A stretch of 64,000 nucleotides of DNA. It comes from Odontesthes bonariensis (taxonomy: Eukaryota; Chordata; Actinopteri; Atheriniformes; Atherinopsidae). The stretch is taken from positions 27,536,197-27,600,196 of the forward strand of contig NC_134509.1 of NCBI RefSeq assembly GCF_027942865.1. Direction: 5' to 3'. The notes beneath the pieces are model-generated. The model was not told where the DNA came from and did not search any database. It saw only the letters and a program-made list of their open reading frames with translations. The stretch's first letter is position 1. Each line of letters opens with the position of its first letter. Shown here piece after piece: positions 1 through 38,156 of the stretch. A program made the position numbers and the translations under genes.

Positions 1-1197
1 GCAACACAGACAAACAAGAAAACTAATCTGTGTCTAAAACCTAGAAATAACTCTGACGTTATGTCACAATTTAATATTGTTAATTTAAAAATCCTAGAGG
101 AAACAGTTCGGCATCTGAAATCAACAACTTGTTCTCTGGACATAATACCATCCGACTTTTTAAAAACTGTTTTTACCTCAGTAGAAAGTGATCTCCTACG
201 AATAGTTAACAGCTCACTGGCATCAGGCATTTTTCCCAAGTCACTAAAGACAGCTGCCATTAGGCCACTCCTAAAGAAGAGAACTCTAGACGCCTCTATG
301 ATGAACAACTACAGACCTGTCTCTAATCTCTCTTTTATATCTAAGATTATTGAGAAAGTTGTATTTAACCAGCTCAACGACTTTCTGAATGAAAGTGGAA
401 GTCTTGATAACTTTCAATCAGGCTTCAGACGTCATCACAGCACTGAAACAGCTCTGGTCAAAGTGTTAAACGACATCAGGTTGAATACTGATTCTGGTAA
501 TGTTTCAGTCCTGGTTCTGTTGGACCTCAGCGCTGCGTTTGATACTGTAGATCACAGAATCCTGTTGCACAGGCTAGAAAACTGGGTTGGACTTTCTGGA
601 GCGGTCCTTAACTGGTTCAGGTCCTACTTAGAAGGCCGGAGTTATTTTGTTACAATTGGCAGCTATGAATCTGAGCGAGTGGCCATGACTTATGGAGTCC
701 CCCATGGGTCAATTCTTGGACCTCTTCTGTTTAACTTGTATATGCTCCCTTTGGGTCAGATATTGCAGAACTTTAACATCAATTATCACAGTTATGCAGA
801 CGATACACAACTTTATGTGTCTCTGTCACCGGACGACTGCAGCCCACGAGACGTACTGTGTCAGTGTCTGGAGGAAATAAACACCTGGATGAGAGACAAT
901 TTTCTACAATTAAATGAAGACAAAACTGAGATCATTCTGTTTGGTAGCAAAGAGAAGAGGGTCAGCGTTGGTAAATATCTTGAGACTCGGGACCTTACAA
1001 TCAATGACCAGGTTCGGAACCTCGGAGTGTTGATAGACTCAGATCTGACTTTCAGCAGCCACATCAAAGCTGTCACCAAGGCAGCTTTTTACCACCTCAG
1101 AAACATCAACAGAATTAAAGGTTTCCTCTCCCAAAAAGACCAGGAGAAACTCATCCATGCATTCATCTCCAGTAGACTCGATTACTGTAATGCTCTT
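1..1197 (+). CDS. L2 LINE reverse transcriptase, upstream segment (partial)
   Basis: Frame 1 is open from the first base, before the first ATG at 61, so the true start lies outside the window. The protein has the reverse transcriptase core: a thumb-side NYRPVSNLSFISKIIEKV block, the DLSAAFDTVDH motif with a catalytic Asp, GVPHGSILGPLLFNLY, and the YADD box with the paired Asp residues. Translation runs off into the LTR at 1198. No stop or frameshift was seen before the insertion. It would copy the LINE RNA at a nicked chromosomal target. Whether the endonuclease domain is intact upstream cannot be seen. Confidence 0.85.
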
Positions 1198-1541
1198 TGT
1201 GGAGGGGGGCGTGGTGCATCAGGTGCAGAGGAGAGGTGGGAAGGGCTCAGAGGACAGGGGGAGGGGAGATGATGGGCACATCTGCACATCATCAGCTAAT
1301 CATTCTCCCCTTTATCAGTAGCGTGCTGGTTTGGGCTGGGAGAGAGAGAACCAGGAGATGACCTGTCGGAGGGACGACAGGGGAGAGGAGAGCGGAGAGC
1401 AGAGAGTGGAGAGCAGAGGGTGGGAAAAACCCTGGATTACCCTCGTGAGCCTGAGTTGACGAAAAGATAAATAAAAGGTTAACTCACACCAAGTGGTCTG
1501 CATATCTGTTGGGGAACCCACGGTGGCACAAACCTGCCACA
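1198..1541 (+). repeat. 5' LTR of the Gmr1-like element
   Basis: 344 bp, starting TGTGGAGGGGGGCG and ending GCACAAACCTGCCACA, so it has TG...CA ends. It matches 5173-5516 base for base except about four substitutions (near 1330 and 1443). It includes an AATAAA (in GATAAATAAAAGG, 1466-1478), a candidate polyadenylation signal. Confidence 0.92.
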
Positions 1542-1543
1542 AC

Positions 1544-1560
1544 TGGCGCCCAACATAACC
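1544..1560 (+). other. Primer-binding site, tRNA-Lys type
   Basis: TGGCGCCCAACATAACC starts two bases after the 5' LTR. The TGGCGCCC core is complementary to the 3' end of tRNA-Lys, as in many LTR elements. The position fixes the LTR edge and shows that translation starts within the LTR are not gag starts. Confidence 0.75.
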
Positions 1561-1568
1561 CTGACAGG

Positions 1569-2099
1569 ATGACAGAGCCACAGCAGCCGGTGACGGCGCT
1601 CGCGGGGATGCTGAGGGAAGTGGCCAGGATGAGCCACGACCAGGCCGCTGCAAACAGGCAGCACCTGACGGCCCTTCATAACCAGGCGGAAAAACAGACA
1701 CGCCTGCTGGAGGCGATGTTGTCCCAGACAGAGGCAAGGGCACCGGGGCCCTCACTCTCTGGGATGACCATCCTGAAGATGACTGCGGAGGATGACCCGC
1801 AGTCATACATAGATATGTTTGAGGCGACGGCAACGGCGTGTGGCTGGCCCGCAGCGGAGTGGCCGGTGCGCTTGTTGCCACTGTTGTCGGGGGAGGCGCA
1901 GACAGCGGCGCTCTGCCTGCCAGCCTCCAGCCGAGGGCGGTACCGAGAGGTGAAGCGGGCCGTCCTGGATCGACTTGGCTGCTCCACGGAGGACCATCGG
2001 TGGAGGTTCCGGGGGACGAGACTGGAGCCAAACGACCGCCCCTTCGTATATGCGCAGCAGCTAAAAGACTTTGATAGAGGCGAGATGGGTGGAGATTAG
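1569..2099 (+). pseudogene. Gmr1-like gag, truncated
   Basis: Starts at the ATG at 1569, the first after the primer-binding site; an in-frame ATG at 1509 lies inside the LTR and is discounted. The predicted protein has an N-terminal coiled segment, then the capsid-like block MFEATATACGWP, EWPVRLLPLLSGEAQTAAL and VLDRLGCSTEDHRWRFR typical of vertebrate Gypsy gag. It stops at FVYAQQLKDFDRG followed by a few out-of-family residues. The rest of capsid, the CCHC knuckle and the protease active site are missing, consistent with one internal deletion near 2085-2100. Confidence 0.8.
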
Positions 2100-3453
2100 A
2101 TGTGTGCATGGGGATATTCACAGATACCCTGTTGCTTCAGTGGAAATCCGTTATAAGGGGAAAAAGCATAGTGTAAAGGCTGCGGTTAGCTCCTGCCTGG
2201 CGCACCCTCTTATTTTGGGTACGGATTGGCCGGGGTTTGATAAGCTTGTGGGGTAGTGTGTGGGGGTGCGCTCACGACCAACAGAGAGATGGGATATGTG
2301 CGCTGTGCTCAGCGGCGACGCGAGGTTGTCCGACGCTGCAGACGGGGAGGGGGAGCCGGCTCCCGTGTTTAACTCCATGGAAGATTTACCACTGGAACAG
2401 TCTCGTGATGATACTCTACACTTTGCCTTTGACCAAGTGATACGAATTGATGGTCATATGGTGCGCCCTGATGCAGCGTTAACGTATCCACACTTCTCAT
2501 TAAGGAAGGACAGGTTGTACCGAGTGAGTCGTGACACTCAGAATGAGGAGACAGTTACCCAGTTGCTGGTACCGAAAAGCCACCGGGAAATGGTTTTCCA
2601 GGCGGCTCACTACAACCTGATGGCTGGGCATATGGGGTATGAGAAGACACTGAACCGTGTAATGGCCTGATTCAATTGGCCTGGCATTAGAGCGGACGTT
2701 TGCCGCTGGTGTGCGTCCTGCGCTTAATGCCAGTTGGTTAACCAACCGGCCATCCCGAGAGCGCCGTTGCGCCCGCTACCACTGATCGAGGTCCCGTTTG
2801 AACGGATCGGGATGGACCTCGTCGGGCCATTTTACCGGAGCACTCGTGGATATCGATTTGTGTTGGTTCTCGTGGATTATGCAACTCGATATCCAGAGGC
2901 AGTGCCGCTGCGCAGCATATCTGCAAATAGTGTGGCGCAAGCGCTGTTTCAGGTTATCTCCCGAGTCGGGATCCCGAAAGAGATCCTGACTGATCAAGGC
3001 ACCCAGTTTATGTCACGAACACTGAGGGAACTTTATGGATTATTGGGCATCAAGTCTATTCGAACCAGTGTTTACCACCCGCAAACTGACGGCCTCGTCG
3101 AGCGCCTGAATAAGACTTTGAAGTCCATGATCCGTAAGTTTGTGCACGATGATAAACCAAATTGGGATAAGTGGCTAGATCCTCTGCTGTTTGCAGTGCG
3201 CGAGGTACCCCAAGCCTCCAAGGGATTTTCTCCCTTTGAACTGCTGTTTGGCAGGAAACCACGCGGGGTTTTGGACCTGGTAAAAGAAAGCTGGGAGGAA
3301 GGTCCGAGCCCCAGTAAAAAGGAAGTGCAGTACGTCCTGGACCTGAGAGCAAAACTCCACACACTGGGTCAGTTATCACGCGAGAATTTGCTCCGGGCCC
3401 AGGAACGTCAACAGCGGCTGTACAATAGAGGATCGATGCTGAGACAATTTTAA
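2100..3453 (+). pseudogene. Protease remnant and integrase of the Gmr1-like element
   Basis: Frame 1. It opens with the end of an aspartic protease (HPLILGTDWPGF near 2205-2240); the DSG/DTG active-site region is absent. Next comes a zinc-binding H-H-C-C module (AHYNLMAGHMGYEKTL, then CRWCASC), followed by the DDE integrase core: IGMDLVGPF (first Asp), LTDQGTQFMS (second Asp) and VYHPQTDGLVERLNKTLK (Glu). In-frame stops lie at 2254-2256 (TAG), 2668-2670 (TGA), 2725-2727 (TAA) and 3451-3453 (TAA). The frame continues across the last stop into the reverse transcriptase, so IN and RT were once one polyprotein. Confidence 0.85.
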
Positions 3454-5133
3454 CCGGGACATAACGCGCTTGTATTACTCCCATCTTCCAGCTCAAAATT
3501 ACTCGCCAAGTGGCAAGGGCCCTTTGTGGTCACACGGCGAGTGGGTGACGTTGACTATGAGCTTGTGCGATCTGACAGGGGAGGTGCGACTCAGATTTAC
3601 CACCTCAACCTCCTTAAAGCATGGAGGGAGGCAGAGTCTGTTTCTCTGGTGACGACAATTGCAGAGAGAGATGAGTTGGGGCCCGAGGTACCAAAATCGA
3701 CCAATCCCGCCTCGCTCCTTTGTGAAAACCACCTCTCTCCGTCACAGAAAGCAGATGTAGCCAAGTTGCAGCAGCGTTACGCGGATGTGTTCTCCCCCCT
3801 GCCAGGACGCACAAGCCTTATTCAACACCATGTTGAGACTCACCCGGGCGTGACGGTGCGTTCACGGCCCTATCGGTTACCTGAACACAAGAGAAAAGTG
3901 GTTCAGGCGGAATTGAAAGCTATGTTGGAAATGGGGGTAATAGAAGAGTCCATCAGCGCCTGGTGTAGTCCCATCCTTCTTGGATACAAGAAGGATGGGT
4001 TTACTCGCTTCTGTGTGGACTATCGCGAGGTGAATGATGTTTCACGGTTTGACGCCTATCCCATGCCCCGGGTCGACGAGCTCCTGGATTGCCTTGGCAC
4101 AGCACGGTTTTTTACGACACTGGATTTGACCAAAGGCTACTGGCAGATTCCCTTGTCTCCAGAGTCCAGGGAGAAATCGGCCTTCTCCACTCCATACGGG
4201 TTGTACCAATTTGTTACACTTCCGTTCGGGTTGTTCGGGGCCCCAGCCACGTTCCAACGCCTCATGGACCGGGTGCTGCGGCCGCATGCTGCATATTCTG
4301 CCGCCTACCTGGATGACATTATCATCCACAGCAACAGCTGGGCGGAGCATGTGCGGCAGGTGGCCACGGTGCTCGAGTCACTGAGGCAGGCGGGGCTCAC
4401 GGCCAACCCGAAGAAGTGTGCAGTTGGACGGAGGGAGGTACGGTATCTGGGGTACCACTTGGGCGGCGGGCAGGTGCGTCCTCAGGTCGACAAGACAGCA
4501 GCAATTGCAGCCTGCCCGAGGCCCAAGACAAAAAAGGAGGTGAGGCGGTTTCTGGGGCTGGCTGGTTACTACTGGCGGTTTATCCCCAACTTCGCCGAGC
4601 TGACCAGCCCCTTGACCGACCTCACCCGAAATGGTGCCTCAGATCCGGTCCAGTGGACGGATCTGTGCCAGGTGTCGCTTGAGAGGGTAAAACAGACCCT
4701 CTGTGGGGAGCCTCTTCTTCACACTCCTAACTTCTCTCTCCCGTATACTCTGCAGACTGATGCATCGAACAGAGGGCTGGGGTCCGTGCTGTCCCAGCAG
4801 GTGCGGGGCCTCGACCGCCCGGTGCTCTACATCAGCCGGAAACTGTCCGAGAGGGAGGCCAGGTACAGCACCGTGGAGAAGGAGTGCCTGGCCATCCGGT
4901 GGGCGGTCGATGCTCTGCGGTACTACCTGTTGGGGCGGCCATTCACCCTCTGTTCGGACCATGCTCCCCTCCAGTGGCTCCACCGCATGAAGGACACGAC
5001 GCCCGGATCACCCGGTGGTACCTGGCCTTACAGCCATTCAAATTCAGGGTGGTCCATAGGCCGGGGATGCAGATGGTCGTGGCCGACTTCCTTTCCCGCT
5101 CTCACGAGGAGGGGGGGGGGGGGAGTAGGTTAG
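3454..5133 (+). pseudogene. Reverse transcriptase-RNase H of the Gmr1-like element
   Basis: Same frame as the integrase. It begins with the small barrel-like C-terminal integrase stretch (PSSSSKLLAKWQGPF, HLNLLKAWRE), then reverse transcriptase: RFCVDYREVN, TTLDLTKGYWQIPLS, LPFGLFGAPATFQRLMD and the catalytic YLDDIIIHS. RNase H follows with LQTDASNRGLGSVLSQ, STVEKECLAIRWAVDALRYYL and SDHAPLQWLH. Near 5000 the frame shifts: the natural end of RNase H (ARITRWYLALQPFKF, DFLSRSHEEGGG) reads in frame 3. Catalytic residues are present, but the stop at 3451 and the frameshift make this copy non-autonomous. Confidence 0.88.
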
Positions 5134-5172
5134 GCCGGACAGCTCCCCGGCCTAAGTCAGGCGGTGGAGGTA

Positions 5173-5516
5173 TGTGGAGGGGGGCGTGGTGCATCAGGTG
5201 CAGAGGAGAGGTGGGAAGGGCTCAGAGGACAGGGGGAGGGGAGATGATGGGCACATCTGCACATCATCAGCTAATCATTCTCCCCTTTATCAGTAGCGTG
5301 CTGGTCCGGGCTGGGAGAGAGAGAACCAGGAGATGACCTGTCGGAGGGACGACAGGGGAGAGGAGAGCGGAGAGCAGAGAGTGGAGAGCAGAGGGTGGGA
5401 AAAACCCTGGATTACCTTTGTGAGCCTGAGTTGACGAAAAGATAAATAAAAGGTTAACTCACACCAAGTGGTCTGCATATCTGTTGGGGAACCCACGGTG
5501 GCACAAACCTGCCACA
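5173..5516 (+). repeat. 3' LTR of the Gmr1-like element
   Basis: 344 bp direct repeat of 1198-1541 with the same TG and CA ends. It is preceded by a purine-rich stretch (GGCGGTGGAGG, 5160-5170), a candidate polypurine tract. A G13 run lies further upstream at 5111-5123. Confidence 0.92.
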
Positions 5517-5517
5517 C

Positions 5518-5940
5518 TCTGGACTTCCTAAAAAGAGCATTAAACATCTGCAGCTCATCCAGAACGCTGCTGCTCAAGTTTTAACCCGGACTAAGAGATC
5601 TGAACACATCACACCAGTTTTAAAATCTTTACACTGGCTTCCAGTCAGTCACAGAATAGATTTTAAAAGCCTGCTGATGGTTTACAAATCCCAGAACAGT
5701 TTAGGCCCAAAATACATCTGTGATATGTTCAGAGAATATAAACCCAGCAGAGCTCTTAGATCCAAGGACTCAGGTCAGCTGGTCCAGTCCAGAGTCCAGA
5801 CTAAACATGGAGAAGCAGCATTTAGCTGTTATGCTGCCAACAAGTGGAACAAACTGCCAGTGGAGATTAAACTTTCACCAAATGTAGACATTTTTAAATC
5901 CAGGTTAAAGACATTTCTTTTCTCATGTGTCTATACATGA
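5518..5940 (+). CDS. L2 LINE ORF2 C-terminal segment
   Basis: This is the remainder of the L2 open reading frame after the Gypsy element. It is open from 5518 to the TGA at 5940, with the LPVSHRIDFK and NKLPVEIKLSPNVDIFKSRL stretches usual near the C-terminus of fish L2 proteins. The sequence resumes at SGLPKK, one residue or so after the upstream segment breaks off, so nothing appears lost besides the duplicated target bases. It has no independent start and should be treated as part of the interrupted LINE. Confidence 0.8.
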   Translation, partial: SGLPKKSIKHLQLIQNAAAQVLTRTKRSEHITPVLKSLHWLPVSHRIDFKSLLMVYKSQNSLGPKYICDMFREYKPSRALRSKDSGQLVQSRVQTKHGEAAFSCYAANKWNKLPVEIKLSPNVDIFKSRLKTFLFSCVYT

Positions 5941-6133
5941 AATATCTTTTAACTTATCTAGACTGTTGCCTGTTTTTAAATTCATTGAAATGATTTTATT
6001 TGTTTCTCTTTATATTCTTTTATGTATTTTAATGCTTCTTCCACTCCCTGCTGCAATGCTCTTATTTTATGTAAAGCACTTTGAACTGTTTGTACATGAA
6101 ATGTGCTATATAAATAAATTTGATTTGATTTAT

Positions 6134-7741
6134 GATATTAAAGCTGCATGTTTTTACAGCTGCTCTGATGTTTTATTTATTTTATCATTTGAATTGCTGT
6201 GTAACTGTCCTCCTTATGCAACCTCATAATCTTAAAAAACAGATTGTGTTTTCGGTGATATGTTGACTGACTGTGAGGTCACGTCTGTTCTTTTTTACTC
6301 TTCTGTATCTTGTTTTACAGCTCTCTCTTGTGGACACTTTGCTTATCAGCCGGTATAGATTGTGTCTTTCCCTCAACTGCATGTCACTCAATGAGTCAAT
6401 GATTTTTCATTTAAAACAAACAGCTGCGACCGGAAATTACTGTAAATTAGTGAATACAACGAGTTTATAATCTGAATGATGTAAAGCACAGTTCAAACGT
6501 TAAAAAGACTTTTCTTAACTTGGCATCGAATGCCAGTTTTTCCATCAGCTTTAAGTCAGTACGCTCAAACACTGTTTCTGCATTGCTTCTTTTAGAAAAT
6601 CGAAATATCATAAATTGAAACTGGGGAAAAGAACAACACGTTGTTGTCCTTTGGTACTAGCCTGGCTGACGCGTCCACAATCTCGTTGAGATGGTGGTCT
6701 GGGAACTAGGTGTGCATTTTCTCGTATTTGAGGCGTGGTTTACGAATGCCTAGAGCCGTTTATTGGGCGCTACGAATGTCTATCAAATGGCGTCAGGTTC
6801 TTCCCATGCTGCTTTGCGCGCGATTCATAGCCAATTGTATTACTTATACCAGATGACGACAGAAATTCGACGAGGAAGAAGAAAAAAATGGAAAATAAAA
6901 GTAAACTTGCGCTCTAAGCTACTTAAATTGACAACAAAGTAGGCCTATATGCTATATTCTACATGAATTTTTATGTTGTAGAGTTGTGAATTTATTTTAA
7001 TAATGGAGAAATTGAGCAGCCTTGCTTTGTTGTCTACAGTAGTAGATCAACCCTCATCTTACTTTGAAGCTCCCAGCTCCCAGAAGTGACGTCGACGAAG
7101 CTTAAGCAGCAGAAAAGCTATCAGGCTTGTGTTGATGATAATAATAAACTCCTGGACTATGTACAAACTTCCAAATGCATCGTTTTGTGAGTACAGACCA
7201 TATTTGTACAACTGTAGAAGTTTGGTGTCATGACATGTGATTTTAGTGTGGTAATTTTGGAGATACTGCCAGGGTCCGTCAGCGCTTGTACTAAGCTATT
7301 CGGGATAACTCGGTAACTCAGCTGATGTTCAGCCAATATCGGAAAAACTTCGGGTGGGCTACTTGGCTGGATGTCACGGTTCAAATGACCCTAGGGTGAA
7401 TCTACTCCGAAACACTTTCTAAGGCTGCATTGAACGGTAACGTTGTGTCCGCTGTCATGTTGGATTAACGCTCTACAAGCTTCGGTGTAACGCATAGACG
7501 TCGTCATAGTCTTGCTGCCCCCCCCCGTTCTGTGATTGGTTCCCAAACTCTAGCAAAAATAAGGGCGGTGGTTTCCAGGCTGACTTTGCAGTGAGAATGA
7601 AATCGAGCGCAAAGCAGCATGGGAATTCCCAGGCTACTTTGGTACGTGGATTCAACCAGTAAAATTAATTTGAGGATGTTTGTTTTTATTCCTTTATAAA
7701 CGTTACTTGCCAGTAAAATTGTAAACCATAACAACAATATT
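6134..7741. other. Non-coding stretch with an inverted 24-base motif
   Basis: No exon, RNA gene or long coding region is recognised. A motif TTCCCATGCTGCTTTGCGC followed by CGATT at 6801-6824 recurs inverted at about 7602-7625 with one mismatch. The flanking phrase AGCCTGG occurs near both (6660 and, inverted, near 7630). This looks like an old, rearranged DNA transposon. Confidence 0.45.
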
Positions 7742-7748
7742 ATAAAAC

Positions 7749-8914
7749 GGTCCGTGTAACGCTTTGCAGTGCTTTGATCCATTTTTAGAATTCACATGAA
7801 AAAGATGAAAATTGGGTTCAAAACTTCAATTTTCAATTTTGAAACTAGTCCGTAAATAGATAAATAGCGTTATTTTTATTCAGTCGGTGATCAAACACGA
7901 TAAAAAAACAAAACAAAATATCAACTGAAACTAAAGTAAAATTTGTTGATGTATTCTTTGTAATTTTTGTTTCGATTTTAGTTGGGCTTGAACCACAAAG
8001 GGGGGGGGGGGGGGGGGGGGGGGGGGCGTTGACTAATATAAGGGGAGCACAGCTCAATTACATTACGTGTTTATTGATAATTTTCTCAGAAAATGGCACG
8101 TTATGATAACGTTGCGGGAACGGGAGCCTGACTTCAGGTGAATTCTAAAAATGGAGCAAATCACTGCAAAACACGGACCCCGGGGGCAGCTGCGCTGCAA
8201 CGTTTCGGTTCAGCTGATGTCTGCTTTGCAGAGGTCATTCACAAACTTATTCCTGTCACATTCTTAATGTAGCCTACATCTGCGTCTTTGTAGGCAATCA
8301 TCTTCGTGCAGTGAATGTACTAAAATAAAACTTAGGATATTGTCCTAGGCCAGTGTGTTTACGCAGAGGGCGGGGTTAACCTAATTAAATCGGCTACTCA
8401 TACTGACCGTTTAACAAAATGTAGGCTATTCGTGCCCAAATATAGCCTAAGTGGCATAGGCAACACTCAGCATCACCGTTTCTTTAGCCTACTGATTGTG
8501 CAGTATTGATAGTGCGAAGGGCGTAAAACATATGACAATATTAAATCATGCCGCAACTTAATAGGGTACTGTTGGAAAGTTTGCAGGTTGGCCTACAGCT
8601 GAGCTAACTTTCCATCCATTTAATTTGTAGGCCTATCTCCACAAAAAACATCTGGCGCTACTCGAGCCAAGACATCCCCCCGGCCCCCGCGTGCATGGTT
8701 CAGTCCAACCACGACGCAGAAATTGAAAATTGGAATATTAACTAATTTTACTTTCCACCGACAAATTACAATGAAATGAACAAACAACATCAATTAGCCT
8801 ATCTGTTTTCTGAGTTGTCTGGAAAATTGAAAATTGAAGTTTTGAACCCAATTTTCATCTTTTTCATGTGAATTCTAAAAATGGATCAAAGCACTGCAAA
8901 GCGTTACACGGACC
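7749..8914. mobile_element. Non-autonomous hAT-like DNA element with 92 bp terminal inverted repeats
   Basis: Terminal inverted repeats 7749-7840 and 8823-8914 are identical over 92 bases by eye, both starting GGTCCGTGTAACGCTTTGCA from the outside. They are flanked by a direct ATAAAAC (7742-7748 and 8915-8921), a 7 bp or imperfect 8 bp duplication as hAT elements make. The 1166 bp interior codes for nothing recognisable and carries a degraded partial copy of the terminus near 8140-8185 plus a G27 run. Superfamily assignment rests only on the target duplication length. Confidence 0.75.
8000..8026 (+). repeat. G27 homopolymer
   Basis: 27 consecutive G residues inside the hAT-like element. Such a run can form a G-quadruplex and is prone to length error in sequencing and replication, so its exact length is unreliable. 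Confidence 0.9.
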
Positions 8915-8921
8915 ATAAAAC

Positions 8922-36708
<27,787 letters not shown>

Positions 36709-38156
36709 AATCACACAAACACCTGTTTTTTGTTTTATTCTGGTCATACAGACTCTGTTTACACGTCTATATTTCTTTCAAGCAGAAAACTTTGTCACTA
36801 GATTTTGTTTCATGTTGTAACTAGACTACTGTAACTCGTAATCTGATGCTGAAGCATTTTGTATGCACTTATCATTTAATGTGTAGATATTTTTTAACAA
36901 GTATCCGATGGCATTCAGTATTACAAAAAGGGATACAGTTAACATGTCTAGTGAAGATTATGAACCACCTAGTCATGTGTCATTTTTCTTTTGAAATGAA
37001 ATGTCTTTTTTTATGGGGAAAGAAAAATGTTCGAAAGTAACTTCTATTTGTTGTACTCTTGCTTATGTTTTGTCAGTAACTTTACACACTAAGCACCTCA
37101 ACAAGTAAGCTGCACCTTTTGATAAAATCAACTTTCTATTACATTTTCTCAGCTTCAAATAGGCTTCTTAAAATCCCACTGACCAGTGGAATTTATTTGC
37201 TTTAATGTTTTTGCTGATAAATAAGTTCTTTTATTTACCATAGCCACATCATTGTGAGACAGGAGGGAGAAGGTTGAGGGGAAGTGCTGCAGCAGTGGGA
37301 CTTTTTCTGGTGTGATTCTAAGTATAACTATAAAGGAGCTGACGTAAGAAAAACCTTACCCAGTCAAACATCTAATGACACTTACTTCCCACAAGTGCTT
37401 ATCCTCAATGGAAAAAGTGCATCCTATGCAGACTGCTTTGAAATAACGTGAGAAATTAAAGGCATAATAAGTAAAAAAATAAAAAAATAAATAATGGAAG
37501 AAAGAGGGAGTGAATAAAAGAATGGAAAGGAGAAGGTGTGGTGGCTGGTGCTTGTTTCTGCTATAAATACTTTGATCGGTTTCTCAAATCAAGTCTTTCT
37601 TTGTTTTCTCTGTACAAACTGTAAACATGCAGTGCGGAGGAGTCCTTCCACACAAATGCATTCATTTTACACAAGAGCGTTCAGGTGAACATCTTCAGGT
37701 CTGCATGATTGCATGAGGAATCCAAACAGCTGCACAGTAAAATTTCACACCCCCTGTGTGCAGCCTAGCAAGACCTTCATTACTCACTCTGATGGACCTG
37801 CAGTCACCATGGTAACTGTGGTTGCTAGTGGAAACGCGCAGTGTAGATTGTGCTAGTTGTTTTAGGGCATTTCGTAGAACTAAACAGGTAGGAAAAAAGT
37901 ACCGCAAACCTATGCTGTTTTCCTTCTACAGGTTCAAAACCTAACTGGAAATGTTCTTTTCACGGTCCTCTCACACAGGCGACCTCCACAAGTCCCTTCA
38001 CGTCCAAACCACTGGTGAGGACACCTCACATGAGGCATCACTGTGGCTCAACCAGCAAGACTCTACTCCACTTGACATTAACAGACTTTCTGTTGTGAAC
38101 AGCTGTTTTCCAATCCTTAAGCTTGACATTTAAAGAAGACAATATGCGGAAATAAA
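36709..38156 (+). other. Likely dnm2 3' UTR with candidate polyadenylation signals
   Basis: Non-coding sequence following the dnm2 stop. AATAAA occurs at 37513-37518 and 38151-38156. The real cleavage site cannot be chosen from sequence. Confidence 0.35.

Larger units (their letters stand above)
1198..5516 (+). mobile_element. Ty3/Gypsy LTR retrotransposon of Gmr1 type (integrase before reverse transcriptase)
   Basis: A 4319 bp element bounded by 344 bp direct LTRs and inserted in the L2 reverse transcriptase frame. The flanks are CTCTT before and CTCTG after, a likely 4-5 bp target duplication. The order is LTR, primer-binding site, gag, protease remnant, integrase, reverse transcriptase-RNase H, LTR. 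Integrase upstream of reverse transcriptase is unusual for Ty3/Gypsy and matches the cod element Gmr1 and its relatives. The copy is defective: an internal deletion near 2090 joins gag to the end of protease, in-frame stops lie at 2254, 2668, 2725 and 3451, and a frameshift occurs near 5000. The LTRs differ at only about four positions by eye, so the insertion is young or the LTRs have been homogenised. Confidence 0.9.
1..6133 (+). mobile_element. L2/Maui-type LINE, 5' end outside window, split by a Gypsy insertion
   Basis: A non-LTR retrotransposon on the plus strand. Its reverse transcriptase frame is open from base 1, so the element begins before the window. It continues after the Gypsy insertion to a stop at 5940, then a short 3' UTR, ending near 6115-6133 in the fish L2 tail (TATAAATAAATTTGATTTGATTT). 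A minus-strand truncated copy of the same 3' end lies at 30001-30402, which supports the boundary. Family placement comes from the motifs SAAFDTVDH, GVPHGSILGPLLFNLY and YADDTQLY plus the (GATTT)n tail. Members of this clade usually lack target duplications. The host frame looks undamaged apart from the LTR insertion. Confidence 0.85.

Noticed and set aside
1509..1568. An upstream in-frame ATG for gag
   Set aside because: It lies in the LTR, before the primer-binding site; translation from genomic RNA more plausibly starts at 1569.
1315..2121. A 268-residue minus-strand ORF
   Set aside because: It is antisense to gag and the LTR of the Gypsy element, low in complexity and rich in Pro/Ser from GC-rich DNA.
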